Shown here in pieces: positions 32,025-44,800 of a stretch of 64,000 nt of DNA (positions are counted from its first letter, which is position 1; the number at the start of each line of letters is the position of its first letter). The notes beneath the pieces are model-generated. The model saw only the letters and a program-made list of their open reading frames with translations. It had not been told where the DNA came from and ran no database searches. A program made the position numbers and the translations under genes. The stretch spans positions 310,001 to 374,000 of the forward strand of contig JBGTQJ010000001.1 in assembly GCA_041941305.1 (NCBI GenBank), read 5' to 3'. The DNA comes from JANSWP01 sp041941305. Lineage in GTDB: Bacteria; Bacteroidota; Bacteroidia; Chitinophagales; Saprospiraceae.

Positions 32025-34319
32025 TTACCTATCGATGATCATTTTCTGCGAAACAATGGCTTTTTCTGAAACACCTACAATAAAATATATCCCATTTTCC
32101 AAAAGGTGAGTTGATATTTCCAATTTCTCTTTTGAAATTAAATCCTTGATAAATAGATTTTTGCCATGGACATCCCGAATTTTTAATTGATATACTTTTA
32201 GATGTTCTGGAATATAGAGGGTAATCAAATCACTGGCAGGATTGGGATATACCTGAAAAGTTTTAGGCTCTTCCTTTGCAAATTTGTTTGAAAAATTAAT
32301 AGTAGAATTATCTCTAAATTTGGAAAGATAACAACCACCTTTAATAGTTTGAATATTGCCTTCCTCTTCCACTATCAGCGGGTTGGGTGGCACTCCATTA
32401 AAGCCAGGCGGACAAACTACTACATTAAAAGTTTCATTTGAAAGCCCACAAATATTTTCTGGAACAAAGTCAACAACCATACAAGTATTCCAGTCTAAAA
32501 TAATAAAGGGATTCAAATCTGGGGTAGTTCCTGAATTGGCTGCAATTTGCTGTCCATATTGATTGTAAATGGTATAGTTGTAATTGTAAAATTCTGCTCC
32601 ATACACATTCCCAAAAAATACTTCGTACTCCATAGGGTTATTCATGCCAAACAATGGAGTAAAACTATTAGATCCTGGAATACCACCTGGTGGGACAACT
32701 CCAAACTCTTTTACAAAAGTCACTGCCCCTCCATAATAATAAAAAGTCACTTCAACATAGGTAGGTCCATAGTTTAGGGTTTCTACTTTGATGGTTTGCT
32801 CCTCTAAATCGCCTTCAATCAAATTTAGGTTGGGTCCTAAACCCCAGGTATGTCCTAAATCATCGAAAGAATTGTAAAACGTAAACGTCAACTCATCACC
32901 AAGACACACAAATGGGTCGATGTCATTGAGAATGATTTCCTCAATGCTCAAAATCACTTCAAAATTGTAATTATAGGCAGGAGGCTCAACCAAACAAATA
33001 TCTTGAGGACGATTGTAAATATTATTCCAACTGTTTAAAAAACGGCACAAGTATTCATGGTTGGTTGCTGAGATTTCAGTACTTGGATCAGCACAAGTGA
33101 TATTGCATGGATCTGTCCAAAAACTTTGAGCAGGTCCAAGCATTAGGGTACATTCACAGATATGCCTCATTCCCAATGCATGACCTAACTCATGCATCAA
33201 AACATCCCCTCCTGCATCGTCAGAAATGGAGTAAGAGTCTAACCAATAGATTGACTGGTTTTGATTGAGGACATTATCCATTCCGCAAGTTGCTTCTGAG
33301 GCAGCAACTCCATCTGGTGTCATATTTCTACCAGAAAAATAATGGACATGATCCCTGTGAATGTGTTGCTGATTTAAATTCCAATAAGCTTGTAAATCAT
33401 ACCACACATCTCTCGAATCGTATCCTGAATATGCATCGTTACAATTACTGGCATCTCCCCAAAAATGAACATATACCAATATAATTCGGAGATTAACGGC
33501 TCTAGTATATAAGCCATCAGCATCGTTCACCATTTTTAACAGCACATTAAGGGCATTATCACCATGCTTTACGATAAAATCACAATCCGTTTCCGCTGCC
33601 AGTTCCAGAAACCTGGGTTTATCTACCCATTCAGGATAATAACCAGAACAATAAGGATATGTGGTTCCTTCCCGTGGTTCCAATAAGGGATTTGGTAGAA
33701 TAGGTGATTCATCTACACCACAAGTCATGGTCGAGCCTATTGCTTTGCTTTTTTCATAAGCAATAAAGCTTTTGGAATTCCCTTCCTGCTCCGTTAAATA
33801 ATTATTCAAGGATTCAATCATCACTATCCCAACTTGTGTCGTAACAAATCCTCCAAAATAATTTTCTGCAATGACCAACCGAACCGGTTTTTGAGGATCG
33901 CCACCTACTGTGCCTTTGTAAGTAACACAATCTCCTTTTTTATCAATTTTGTTTCCATTTTCCGTAGTCGTAATGGTAACAAAACCTTCAGAGCGGATTT
34001 CATTTTCTTCAATGGAAAGATTCCATATTTCGGTTCCTCCAATGTTCAAGGCAAAAGAAGCAGATTCCCCCTGGCTCTTGACATAGTTTCTTAGAATACT
34101 GGTATTTAATTCGAAGACCGTATACTCCTCAAATTTTGCATCTAGTATAGCCTCTTCAGTAGCATCGATGGTTTTGTGTGGTAGTAAAAATTCCTGCTGA
34201 GACAGGCTCCAATGGGAAAAGAAGATGAATAAAACTGATAAAAAATAATTGAATCGTTGAGGCTTTGATTCCTTTAGAGCAATGCTGTAGGGGTCGAAAA
34301 ATAGGATCTTTTTTTTCAT
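32025..34319 (-). CDS. secreted zinc metalloprotease with type A sorting domain
   Basis: A 764-residue exported protease. The N-terminal signal is long (hydrophobic part NYFLSVLFIFFSHWSLSQ near residues 24-41). The catalytic motif H376-E-L-G-H380-A-L-G-M-R-H386 has the HExxHxxGxxH signature of metzincins; the region around (DAGGDVLMHELGHALGM) suggests the reprolysin-like group with a Met-turn still to be located. A propeptide of about 200 residues precedes it. The C-terminus (VYPNPASDLITLYIPEHLKV ... GIYFIVGVSEK) is a type IX sorting domain. It probably degrades external proteins. Confidence 0.88.
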   Translation of the reverse strand: MKKKILFFDPYSIALKESKPQRFNYFLSVLFIFFSHWSLSQQEFLLPHKTIDATEEAILDAKFEEYTVFELNTSILRNYVKSQGESASFALNIGGTEIWNLSIEENEIRSEGFVTITTTENGNKIDKKGDCVTYKGTVGGDPQKPVRLVIAENYFGGFVTTQVGIVMIESLNNYLTEQEGNSKSFIAYEKSKAIGSTMTCGVDESPILPNPLLEPREGTTYPYCSGYYPEWVDKPRFLELAAETDCDFIVKHGDNALNVLLKMVNDADGLYTRAVNLRIILVYVHFWGDASNCNDAYSGYDSRDVWYDLQAYWNLNQQHIHRDHVHYFSGRNMTPDGVAASEATCGMDNVLNQNQSIYWLDSYSISDDAGGDVLMHELGHALGMRHICECTLMLGPAQSFWTDPCNITCADPSTEISATNHEYLCRFLNSWNNIYNRPQDICLVEPPAYNYNFEVILSIEEIILNDIDPFVCLGDELTFTFYNSFDDLGHTWGLGPNLNLIEGDLEEQTIKVETLNYGPTYVEVTFYYYGGAVTFVKEFGVVPPGGIPGSNSFTPLFGMNNPMEYEVFFGNVYGAEFYNYNYTIYNQYGQQIAANSGTTPDLNPFIILDWNTCMVVDFVPENICGLSNETFNVVVCPPGFNGVPPNPLIVEEEGNIQTIKGGCYLSKFRDNSTINFSNKFAKEEPKTFQVYPNPASDLITLYIPEHLKVYQLKIRDVHGKNLFIKDLISKEKLEISTHLLENGIYFIVGVSEKAIVSQKMIIDR

Positions 34320-34540
34320 GATGGCGTGTTTTCATTTCTCCAATACCCACCCTACCGGAAGCACAGCATTCATGCCCTCCGGTTCCAAGACATTTATGTA
34401 GAATGAAAATAACTACACCAGTTTTCCAAACTAGGTGGCATAAATGCCATCAATCCGGGCATGGTAAACTATGTACTACCAGTATAGGAAAAGAGCTTTG
34501 AAGAAATTTTGTAAAACAATAAAATGATGCCTCTAGCTTT
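34320..34540. other. gap upstream of the metalloprotease gene
   Basis: No ORF. The words CTACCGGAAGCA and CCCTCCGGTTC around 34353-34387 are nearly complementary. I see no clear promoter for the metalloprotease gene. Confidence 0.4.
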
Positions 34541-34695
34541 AGAGCTTGTTTAAAAATTTTATGAACTGAAAATCAAAAGCTTATGGTTCTGACAATAAAT
34601 TGCCGAAAGAATTTATCGGGATAAATGATTGAGGAAATTTGCAGTCAGGTTCATAAGATGTTGGTTTTCAGGAAAGAAAAATTTAAACAAGCTCT
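34541..34695. mobile_element. MITE-like element A
   Basis: Terminal inverted repeats of 14 bp: AGAGCTTGTTTAAA at 34541-34554 and its perfect complement at 34682-34695. Further inside, GAACTGAAAATCAAAAGCTT on one side and GGTTCATAAGATGTTGG on the other match the two subterminal parts of element B at 35702-35828 (in inverted orientation). It has no coding capacity. Such short elements with shared ends are typical of non-autonomous transposons. I could not define a target-site duplication. Confidence 0.6.
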
Positions 34696-35070
34696 TATTA
34701 CAATTTTTAGGCTTTTAAGCTAGAGTGGACCTACGCGGCTAATGGAAATGGATGTGTAGCTTAAGGTATTGGGTAAAAGCAAAATCAATTGCTCACTTCT
34801 GCCAGGTGGAGTTGTTTTTTTGGATCGAAACCACGAGTTAGACTTGCTTATTGGATCCTAATGATAAGGGCTCGCTGCTACTTCTGGTAGCCAGGCGGAA
34901 TTGGTACAGGGCTCCTGACCTGTAACATTTATTCTTCCTTATTTTCTACAGATCAGAAGGTCTATACTTTGTTTCGTCTTGCCAACCGATGGTAGCAACG
35001 AACAAGTTTTGATGGAACTTGCCAGAAAGGGCATCAGCAAGAAATAAGCGTTGTCTTGTTTGGATCTAAT
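34696..35070. other. gap after element A
   Basis: No gene. A stretch near 34893-34905 has a tRNA-like D-arm word but no T-arm; it is better read as the small hairpin TACAGG/CCTGTA. Words complementary to each other (CTCTAGCTT at about 34530 and AAGCTAGAG at about 34716) extend the fold of element A outward. Confidence 0.45.
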
Positions 35071-35397
35071 TTAGTTTGATTCAACATCTTTGAAATGCAT
35101 AAAAACCAATAAAACCAATGAAATACATACCAGTGTCAATCCTATATAATGTAATTCATATCTGAATAAAAAGATAAGCCCAAAACCTACATTTAATACA
35201 AAGAACAAGACATCCCTAATATCAATGGGGTTTTTACCAAAAAATAAGGTAATAAAAATGAATAAAAGTGCTAAAGAACCTCCAGCTCCAATAATATTCC
35301 CATCAGCAGACAAAGGGTGAGAAGCCGCAAGCACAAACCAATAAAATAACATCAACCAGATTACTTTAATCCATTTATTAACTTTTTTCTTTTGCAT
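35071..35397 (-). CDS. small four-TM protein, possible immunity partner
   Basis: A 108-residue protein that is almost entirely hydrophobic, with about four helices (VIWLMLFYWFVLAASHPL, GAGGSLALLFIFITLFFG, DVLFFVLNVGFGLIFLFR, GLTLVCISLVLLVFMHF). I do not recognise the family. It is the next gene downstream of the giant RHS protein on the same strand, 440 bases after its stop. Toxin-bearing RHS proteins are normally followed by an immunity gene, and many immunity proteins are small membrane proteins, so this is a candidate; the distance and element B in between argue against tight coupling. Confidence 0.55.
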   Translation of the reverse strand: MQKKKVNKWIKVIWLMLFYWFVLAASHPLSADGNIIGAGGSLALLFIFITLFFGKNPIDIRDVLFFVLNVGFGLIFLFRYELHYIGLTLVCISLVLLVFMHFKDVESN

Positions 35398-35701
35398 TAT
35401 TTAAGCATTTTTGAAAATTGGTTATGAAATAGCATTTAGAATTTACCTGATATCACAATAAGACCTGAATTGATTTTCTTTAAACAGTTAGTTCACTCCC
35501 TAACCAGCAATGTCTCTTTCTGAGCAGTGATAAAGGGTGGGACATTGCGGAACCCATACCTCTGAATCCCACTATGTCCCTCTGTCCAACCAGAATTCTG
35601 CCTTATTAGGATAGTCAATTTGTTTTTTATGAAATGCAATCCAAATCGTTATTCAACTATTAAATATAGATTGCATAAATATCCAATGAGGAATTAGATT
35701 A

Positions 35702-35828
35702 AGTGTATGTTTAAATTTTTCCTTTCTGTGCCACAGGCATCCATTTGGGAAAAACCAATATCTTATGAACCTGATTTCAAAATAAGAAGCTACTGATTTT
35801 CAGGGTGTAAAATTTTTAAACATACGCT
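35702..35828. mobile_element. MITE-like element B
   Basis: Terminal arms of 14 bp with one mismatch (AGTGTATGTTTAAA at 35702-35715 against 35815-35828). Inner parts match element A in inverted orientation: CCAATATCTTATGAACCTGA and CTGATTTTCAGGGTG. The segment CTGTGCCACAGGCATCCATT at 35726 also occurs, inverted and slightly changed, near 7804-7841. It lies directly behind the RHS gene stop. The gap before it (35398-35701) has no gene; it has a GACATTG/CAATGTC pair near 35506 and 35555. Confidence 0.6.
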
Positions 35829-35837
35829 AATTCAAAA

Positions 35838-38800
35838 CTATTTATTTTGAACCTCATTTAATAAATTATAAGTAGTAATGATTTCTGCATCTGACTCCAG
35901 TTTAAAAGTACGGTGATCCGGAGTACTAGAAATTGCATCTCTAGGACCAATTCTTTGCATTCTAACAGTGACAAATGTTTCTATTTTTCCTTTATATTTA
36001 AAAAATGTTTGGTCTTTAAGGTTAGTTATGCTTCCCATTGAAAATGAAACAGTTTGCTTAGTATTGTCAAATAGTTTGGCAAAAAATCCAGAGTCTTCAC
36101 CTCCTTTTTCATTTCCGCCCGATTCATCTGTGCCACTATCAAAATTACTCGAAAAGGTGAGGTCACCTTGACTTTCCCCAATTTTAATTAGGGAACTTTC
36201 AATAATTGAATGGCTAATTTCAACAGTGATTTTATCATTAATGCCAAAAAAGGAGTCTTCTAAGGTTCCTTTATATGTAGAAAACCCTTCATCAAAAGAA
36301 GCCTGAATCGCATTATCTAATGGTGTCTTTAAAGAGCTTAATCCTCTCTGATCCTTACCATCAAGAGAGTTTATTTTGCCATTTACCATGGCTGTGAAAT
36401 CAAGGATTGGGAATAGAATGTTTAATTTGGCATTTGAAGGAATAGGTATTGTACCACATTCAGGACACAAAGGCGCCTTCCCATCCGGATCAATCAAAAA
36501 CACCGGATTCCCCAACACGTAATTATAATCACTCCAGCCAGGAAACTCAACAGCCATTGGATCCAAACTCAAGAATCGTCCCAGATCCGAATCATAAAAA
36601 CGGGCACCTCGGTAATCCAATCCAGTTTCTTCATCTCGTTCGTGATCGGTTGTTTGGAAGCGTTCTCGTGCATAGACATACTCCCGAAGCGTTTTGCCAT
36701 ATGGATAATAATCAACTACATGTTCAAGCACGTAAAGTACGGAATATTCATCACATGCTTCAAACTGATTTTGGTACAATACCCTGGAATTGCCCAGGTG
36801 GTCTTTGATAAAGAAAGTAAATGTTGGGAATGGGTCTCCAGTCGGGTCAGGTCCAACTGTAGCTGCCACACCTAACTGCATGATCCGATTGTCGGCCCGG
36901 AGCTGGAAGATGGTATTCAAGGATGTATTCCCCATATTTACGATTTGATTACCTACCCGAAGGGTCAGATTCAACGGAGTATCATCATCTGGGAGTGGAA
37001 TTGTGCCAATGACCTCTCCACATGGGTCGGGAATGGTTTCCAGTTCTTCATCCAGAGCAAACAGGGTTTGACCATTACTTAATCGCACTTCGTTTAGGTT
37101 ATTCGGATAACTGGTCAATTCAGCACGTTTGAAAACCATTTCATTTGGAAGGATCATTTGCAAAATGCCTGGATCCCCATCTGTATATCCACCCCCTCCG
37201 CCATTGGTGTCTCCTCCCTCTCCACCATCACCAGGTGGGTTTGGTTCACAACAATCATCTGGCAATTCAGGCAAAGGCAGATCCTCATCACATACAGTGT
37301 ATTCACAATCTTCATATACCGCTAATGGTGGACCACATGTTACAGTAAAATCTTCCTCTGGAGCTTCGCAAACCGTACTGACAGGAGGATCGGCTGGTAA
37401 TGAGAATGGAAAAGGCCCCGGGGTAGATGGCGTCAATGTTTTCCACTCTGTTTGATTTAGATCTACTACATGATCAGCATACCGAATTCCAATTTCATTA
37501 CATGGATTGAAGGTTGCCAACCATGAGGAAATGGTATTTTTCTTTTCAACAGTGGCTACGCAACTGAAACTTCCATTCATGGGGTAAAAGTCAAATGATG
37601 CATTTTCAGGATCAATATTGACATATGGTCCTGCTGGTTCGTGATAAACCAAAAATTCAATCCGGATGCCATGCCCCGGGGGTGCAGGAAATAGCTCCAC
37701 CTCAAAGTCATAAATGACTCCACCAGTTCCACCAGTGACACTAAGCCCCCACTGATCAATAATATAGTACAAGGCAACTTTTACCGCACTTTGGAATTTC
37801 ATTGGATCGTTGGGATCAAAATACAAATCCTGTGCATTGACCCAATTTTCTATTCCCGGATGGCTTATATAAACAGTATTTGGGCTCAAATCCACATCCA
37901 ATGTACCTGATGGATTATCGGTTGCCAATTTAAACGCATGAATATATCCTCCAGCAAACAACTTACAAGGATCAGTTGGGGAGCGGGAAGTTGTATAATA
38001 GTTTTTTCGATTTACTACAACTTCCTGCGTTTCTTGTTCTATTAAAAATGGTGCACCATTTTTAGTGATCACCTTGTCATAAGTCACAGTCATCTTAGGA
38101 CTATTTGGAATCGGAGCATAAGTCCAGTTTTCCTGTTGGATGGAGAATTCACCTACAAATTCTGTATCTGTTTCTTTGATGATGCAACCTCCACCATTAA
38201 TGAGGATTTCCTGGTCGGATGCTCTTAACAAGAGGATTTGTTGTACAGTCAACACCTGAAGCGTACCATCCACTATAACTGTAAACTCTTGATCCAGGTT
38301 CTCTAATGCTATTGCTTGAGAAATATAATGATTGCCAATATTGACACCATCCATTTCCTCTTTCAGTAAGTAAAGTGCCGTACCCTCACAGAAGACCACC
38401 ATGTACAAAAAGGTCGACAGAACCATCAACTGAGGGTCAAAAGTTGCAAAACCAGCTTCATAATCAGCAATTACCTGTTGCTGAGCCGAAATTTCTTCTG
38501 GAGTACAATCCGGTTCTTCCAGGAAACATGGGTCAACCGCTTCACAGGGTTCGTAATCTCCAACAATTTCCAAATTTCCATCAGCTCTGTAATTGAGAAA
38601 ATCCTCAAAATTGCCTGTAATTAGGGAGCCATCAGAAAGCGTCAATGTCAATGGATCACTTGCATTATTGATGGATATTTCTTGCAAAAACACAAAATTG
38701 CCTGGTACCAGATATAGTTCTTCTTCAAGCACGTACCATTCTTCTCCAGAGCAAAGCCGAATTCGAAATAACTTAGTCGGCAATGAATAATCCCCAACTT

Positions 38801-41800
38801 CAGCATTGGCAATGACTTTTTCCAGTTCTTCAAAACCATTTTGTTGAGCAACAGACTCATCATAAGTACAATCTGGCGGGCTTGGATCACAAGGTTCATC
38901 AACTGGAGGATCATTGAAACAAGGTTCATAATCATTGATAACTATGTCGTTTTCGGTATCCAATAAATAATTGACCAGTACATCCAATCCAACAGTTATT
39001 GGTCCGACACCATTTTGAGTCAAGTCAAAAGTTTGAGCGACATCATTCACATCAATTTGTTGTAAAATTGTAGGGGCACCAGGAATCTGAACCCATTGAG
39101 TTAGCAAGACATACATTTCAGTAGCATCGCAAAGCCTTATTCTGAAAACAGTATTAGGAATTGGAATATCATTGACATTGGGAGATCCCTGGGCTTGGAG
39201 GTTAGCAACAACTGTAGCTTGAGCTGAGGAGATAGCTGGATTACATGCATAAAATTCATCTGGACAAGGCCAGGTGCTCGTATCACATGGATCGTAGCCA
39301 TTGACATAGAAGTTTAAAGCTCCAGTACGCATTTGTAGTATTTCAGCTAAACCAATGACACTAATGCCGCTTGAGTTTTCTATCACAAATTCCGTATTGA
39401 TATTGGGTACATCAGTCTGTTGCATCAAAACAAAAATTCCAGGCATATTTGCCATTTCTTCGGGCAGCAACAATTGCTCTGTACCATCACATAATTTAAT
39501 TCGAAATAATTTTGTTGGGAAAATCAACTGATTGGGATCAGTGATATAATTCAGGTTATCAAAATAAACCTCTTGTTCAATATTCATCCCTTCGCTGCAT
39601 TCAGGTGCAGGGACACAATCTTCATCTTCAGGTTGAGGCACATCAGAGCCAATTTTGGCGATTCGATCGTTTCCATAAACATACCAGGTGAAGTTGCTGT
39701 AGCTAAACGCTCCTGTAGTTAGATCATAAACGAAAAGTTCCTGTCCTGTAGCATCTCTAAGATAAAACTCTGTCGCACCAGAATGACTTTTAAAGATTCT
39801 TGAATCGTTGATATCATACAAATAACTCACTGCATTTCCTCCTTCATCACAAGGGTTGGTAATACTGAGGCCATAAGGAAGATTTGCCCTACCATAAGTC
39901 ACTCCATTAAGGCCTTTTTTAGCGTCTGAGGTTAAATTGCCATTTCCATCATAACTATAGGTATATCCAGTCAAAGGGCAGGCTGGATCAACCAATCCGG
40001 AGACAGCTACACTCATTAGCTTGTTATTGCCGCCACCATAACTGTATCCATAATGAGTCATATCGATAAACATGGTTTCTCCATCTTCCGAATAAAAGGA
40101 ATTGCCACGGCTTAATGCTTCAAAATTGCCTATTTTATCATAGACATAATGTCCATCCCCCATCACATCAGGGTTGCCTACTAAAGTTGGAGCCAAAGGG
40201 TGTGCTGGATTGTAAACTGTGACAATAGCGTCAGCTCGTGTAAGGCGGTTTAGGTTATCATAATGGTAACCGTATATAGTGCCGCCAAAGAAATTATCTG
40301 GTGGATTGAGAACTTTATCTTCTGGAAAATTGTAGGCAGCAATCGTTCCATTGATATTGCCATTCCAGTTTTGTGAACTATTGTTGATCACCGTACCATC
40401 ATAAGCCATTGTCCAATCAAATAAGGTGCTGTTGATATTGGTCAATCTAAAACGCTCATCATACGCATAAAGAACCTCATCCACCTTGATATTTTTACAA
40501 CTTTGACCTGTCAATTCTCCATTTTCGTCTACAATTGGTCCACTATTAAAAAGGGTTTTTTCAGCAACTACTCCTTTGACATCGTCATAGGTGTATTCAG
40601 CTGCCTTCGCTCCCTGAGCTTCCAAATCCTTAAAGTTGGCATATACTTCTTTGATTCGATTCCAACTGTCATATACATAATGTTGTTGGTAATCAATAGG
40701 TCTGCCCTCTCCAATGATATCTACATTCTGAGTAATAAAACTTCCTTGTCGATTGTATTTTGGGTAGCTGATCATCACCGCAAAATCTCCATCTCCAACT
40801 AAGCCGATGGCATTGAACTGCGTAATTTCCCAACTTACAAATCCATCAACATTATGAGAATAGAATTTGAACTCAATGGGATTACCCAATAAATCATAAC
40901 TAATGCCATGAGCCAATCTGCCTAGTACTCCTGTTTGCCCTGTAAGCAGATAGCCCAGCACTTCTCCATGAATTGGTTGGGTATTATCGAAAATATTAAA
41001 GAACCATTCTTTTTCCAAAGTTCCAGCTTCAACGGAAGCCTGTAATTGTCCTAGTAAATCGGCAAAGGTCCAGTCGTATTCAACCCAGCCTGCACCTTCA
41101 TTTTCTAAATAGGCACTAATGCTGGACGTTGTCGCTTGCTGAATCAACCTACCAAAATTGTCATAATTGTAAACCCTATTGACATTATTGCCATCTTGTT
41201 GGGCAATCATCTGACCTGAATGATTATAGCCAAAAAGTGTTTGTCCTCCATCTACTGTATTTTGCCTGAACAATTGTCCTAAAAAATTATGAGTATAGGT
41301 ACTCAATTGTTCTTTTGCATTGGAAATCATTTTTACATTACCATGCGCATCATATCGCAAAATGGTTCCTACATTTTTGTCAGCATCAACAGCTTCGTTT
41401 TCTTTCCTGTTGGTGATGGCAGCTACTTTTTGACCGAGAATATTTGAAAATTCTATCACCATTTTATCATCTTCATCAATAGTTTCCACTCTCCAGAATT
41501 TATCCCCCTGGATCAAGTCTTGTGCAGAGGTTGGTCTTCCAACATCTCCCAATTCAGTTTTTACAGAATTTGCATCTACAATCGCATTGTTAAAATACAT
41601 TGCATGATCTCCGGTATAGGACAGGGTGTATTTTGAGGATCTTGTAATTCGACCTCTAGGCGCCATTTCATATTCAAATTCAGCATTAGCAGCATTCGGA
41701 AAGCTACTATTGATGGTAGGTTCAGAACCTGTATGTGGCTTTATACCTAAAATCGTTCTATCCCAAATATCGTAAATGTTATCCTCCAGAACCACATTGT

Positions 41801-44800
41801 CTTTTAAGCTAGCCAACGCACGACCTATCGGATCAACATAGGAGGTCTCTGCCCACTTTTTTGCACCCGTCACATAATGGGTGGTTTTCACATAATTTTG
41901 CGTAGCCCGGTCTTCAAAACTGGAATATGGCCAACTTCCCAATGGAGTTGGAGGCGCAGCGCCACCATTACAACTTGGCCATGGATTACAAACATATACT
42001 TCATTGTTCCAATGGCTATAATCAACTTCCAGAATTAAGACCCCATTACGCCTGGTTTCTGTCATCCGATTGTACCCATCATAATCATAGGACAATTCAG
42101 TATTATTTGGGTCAGTTGCCGTTTTTATTTGATTTCCATATGTATAGGTATAATCTGTAGTTAATGCAAAGGTTTCTCCTTCTCCAATTGTGACAGAAGT
42201 AACAAGTGCAGAATTGGGATCATAGGTGTAACGAGTCCTTAATTCCTTTTCATCCAATTCTTCCAAAACTTGCCCAAATGAATTGCGAGACTCAATTGAA
42301 TTAACTACCAATACATCATAGGGGTATTGTGGGACTCCACCAGTAAAAGCCAAAACCTGCTGGGTTCCCCCTTGAGGCACATCACTTACCTGCGTCACTG
42401 TTTCACTCAAATAAACATTATTATTCCATTCATCAGAAAAAATAGAATATACCGAACGTGTAATGGGACTTTCCCCGGCAGCGTAGGTAGTCGTTCTGGT
42501 TTCAAATGGAATGGTTCTCATTCCATTGTCTCTGATTTCATCTAAAACAGCAAAACTGTTTTGGCCAGGGACATTCGCCAAATCCCAGTAATAGAATAGT
42601 TCTTGAAAAGAAATTGGACCATAGTCTGGTGAGCTGGTATAAGTAGCGGCCAATTGCCACGAGGGTTCCCAGGACAATCGATTCCCAGTAAATCCTAAAT
42701 TATTATAAGCAGTTGTGCTACCTGAAGAAGAAAGCGTGCCATTGTATTTGGCATCGAAGTAGACATAATCTGTTTGTGTAGACATGGAAGCCCCATTTAC
42801 ATCAAAGGATTCCTCCGACTCACTGGTTTTTTTAATAAAATAACTGTGCAAATAGTAATCCTTGTGCCATCCCTGACTCGAAAGATGGTCGTGATACCTG
42901 GTATCATAATAGTAGGGAATATCATAGGTATTTTCCTCAATAAAAAAATCTGGATGATTTGAAAATTGAATTCCACCTAACCAGGTTGTGATGGCGTTGA
43001 TATAATCGGAAGTTACCTGGTTGCCATTAATGACAGGTCTACTGGTAGATTCATATTCACTATAATCCGTAGCTCCATTGTTCAATTTATATAGAGGGCT
43101 TTCATAAGCTAAAACAGCTTCATATTGATTGGTTATTTTATTGAGCAGTTGACCATTGGCATCTTTGGACTCTACTTCAAGCAATTTTCCCCAGGTCAAA
43201 GGATCTACACTATGTGTATACGTAACCACCGGCTTATTATCACTTCCTCCTCCTGGGTCTCCTACTCCCTCATCTCCGGGAAATGGTCCGGAAACCACTA
43301 CCTTTGAAATGCCGTATTTAGGGGTAAAGGTCTTATCCCATTGAAAATTATCCTGAAACTTGGTTTGTTCAAAATACAGGGTTCCTCCTAAATAATCGTA
43401 TTCCCATTCTTTGATTTGATTGCTTCTATCCTGTACTGTTTTTCCTTTAACGACCATGTACACTTGATAGGAATAGGGAAGTCCCATCTTTTCCTGCCCA
43501 TATTTTATGTCTCCACAGACTGATGGCTTTAAACAATAATTGCTTTCATAGGTACAAATTGCACCTGCCCACTGCCCTGGTTGCAGGCAATCCAAACAAA
43601 CAGTATGTTCAAAACTACCTCCATTACCAGTAATATTTCTCCTGACTGGTCTGGCCTGGTATTGAAAGCTTGAAATAACATAAGAATATCCACCTTGATT
43701 AGAAGGAGGGCTAACCAGTGGATTATCAATAATTTCCGGGACTGGAAAGTATTCGATCTTTGTCAATTTCCCAATAGGGTCATTGATTGCTGACAAGATA
43801 AAGTTTTGGGGTGCTACAGTCCCCTCGCAATGGGGTTGCCATCCATATCCTCCAAGATCAGAAAGTTCATAATCAAAATGGGAGGTCGGGTTTTCAGCTA
43901 TTGAACCGCCACTTCCATCAACTGGCAACTGTTCTATGGAACCCAGCAAAAGGATGTTTCTTTCATCAGTCGTCACGCCAGAGAAATCCTTTATCTTTTT
44001 ATCATTAGGATTTTGAATAGGATTCCAGCAAAAATCTTCAACTCTTTCATTGACTACCCGATTTACTTTATCTAATCGATAATTTAACTTTAATTCTTTA
44101 ACCTCCACTAAATTTCCCAATTGATTTCGCTCTCGCAAAGTAGCAGTTTTAAGCATATAGGGTCTTTTGGCAAATCTTCTGATTCTAACATTATTGAGAA
44201 AAATATCTCCATTTTCGCAGCTTGTGGTCGTTTTTCGCGCCCGTGTTGGTTCATTTACCCAAGGAGCATATTGCCAACCGCAGCTTTGATTTGGATCACA
44301 TGGGGTACAGTTGCCAACTCCATTTTCCAAATTCCACCATCCTGTTTCTCCATCACCATTACAAGCATAAAACGGAACTTGACTATAAAAATCTCTAAGC
44401 ATCAACCAGGGTGCACCAGTACCAAAATTTTGGGGAATGGCTCCACCTGAAGTAATACGAGGGGTATTTTGAGAATTTGAGAATGGATTTTCATCCATGG
44501 GATCATCCGGATAAATAGGATACATTAAATCACAATTTGGGAAGGATTGACCAGCATATACATCTCTTGGTATTTTTTCCATCATTTGATCGGTATTGGC
44601 TGGTCCTATTTGCAAATACAATGGGCGATCATTCTCCATATTTGGCATCACAAAATAATTCTCAAATTCATTATCAAGTCCACTCGGGCTAAACCATTTC
44701 AGAGCTTGTTGGTAGGTTGAAAAGACTGACTCTCCCACTGTTTTGTCGTAACATCCGGCATCCATTTTCTCAAAAGGATATGAATTACTTGAAAAAGATT

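Noticed and set aside
34885..34935. tRNA-like word (GCGGAATTGGTA) resembling a D-arm
   Set aside because: No matching acceptor stem, anticodon stem or T-arm; the following bases form a simple TACAGG/CCTGTA hairpin.
35497..35570. possible riboswitch or structured RNA downstream of the RHS gene
   Set aside because: Only a weak GACATTG/CAATGTC pairing is visible and no known consensus can be matched by eye.
38648..38935. 95-codon open frame inside the RHS gene
   Set aside because: Same strand but another frame of the giant gene; it is a shadow of its repeated modules.
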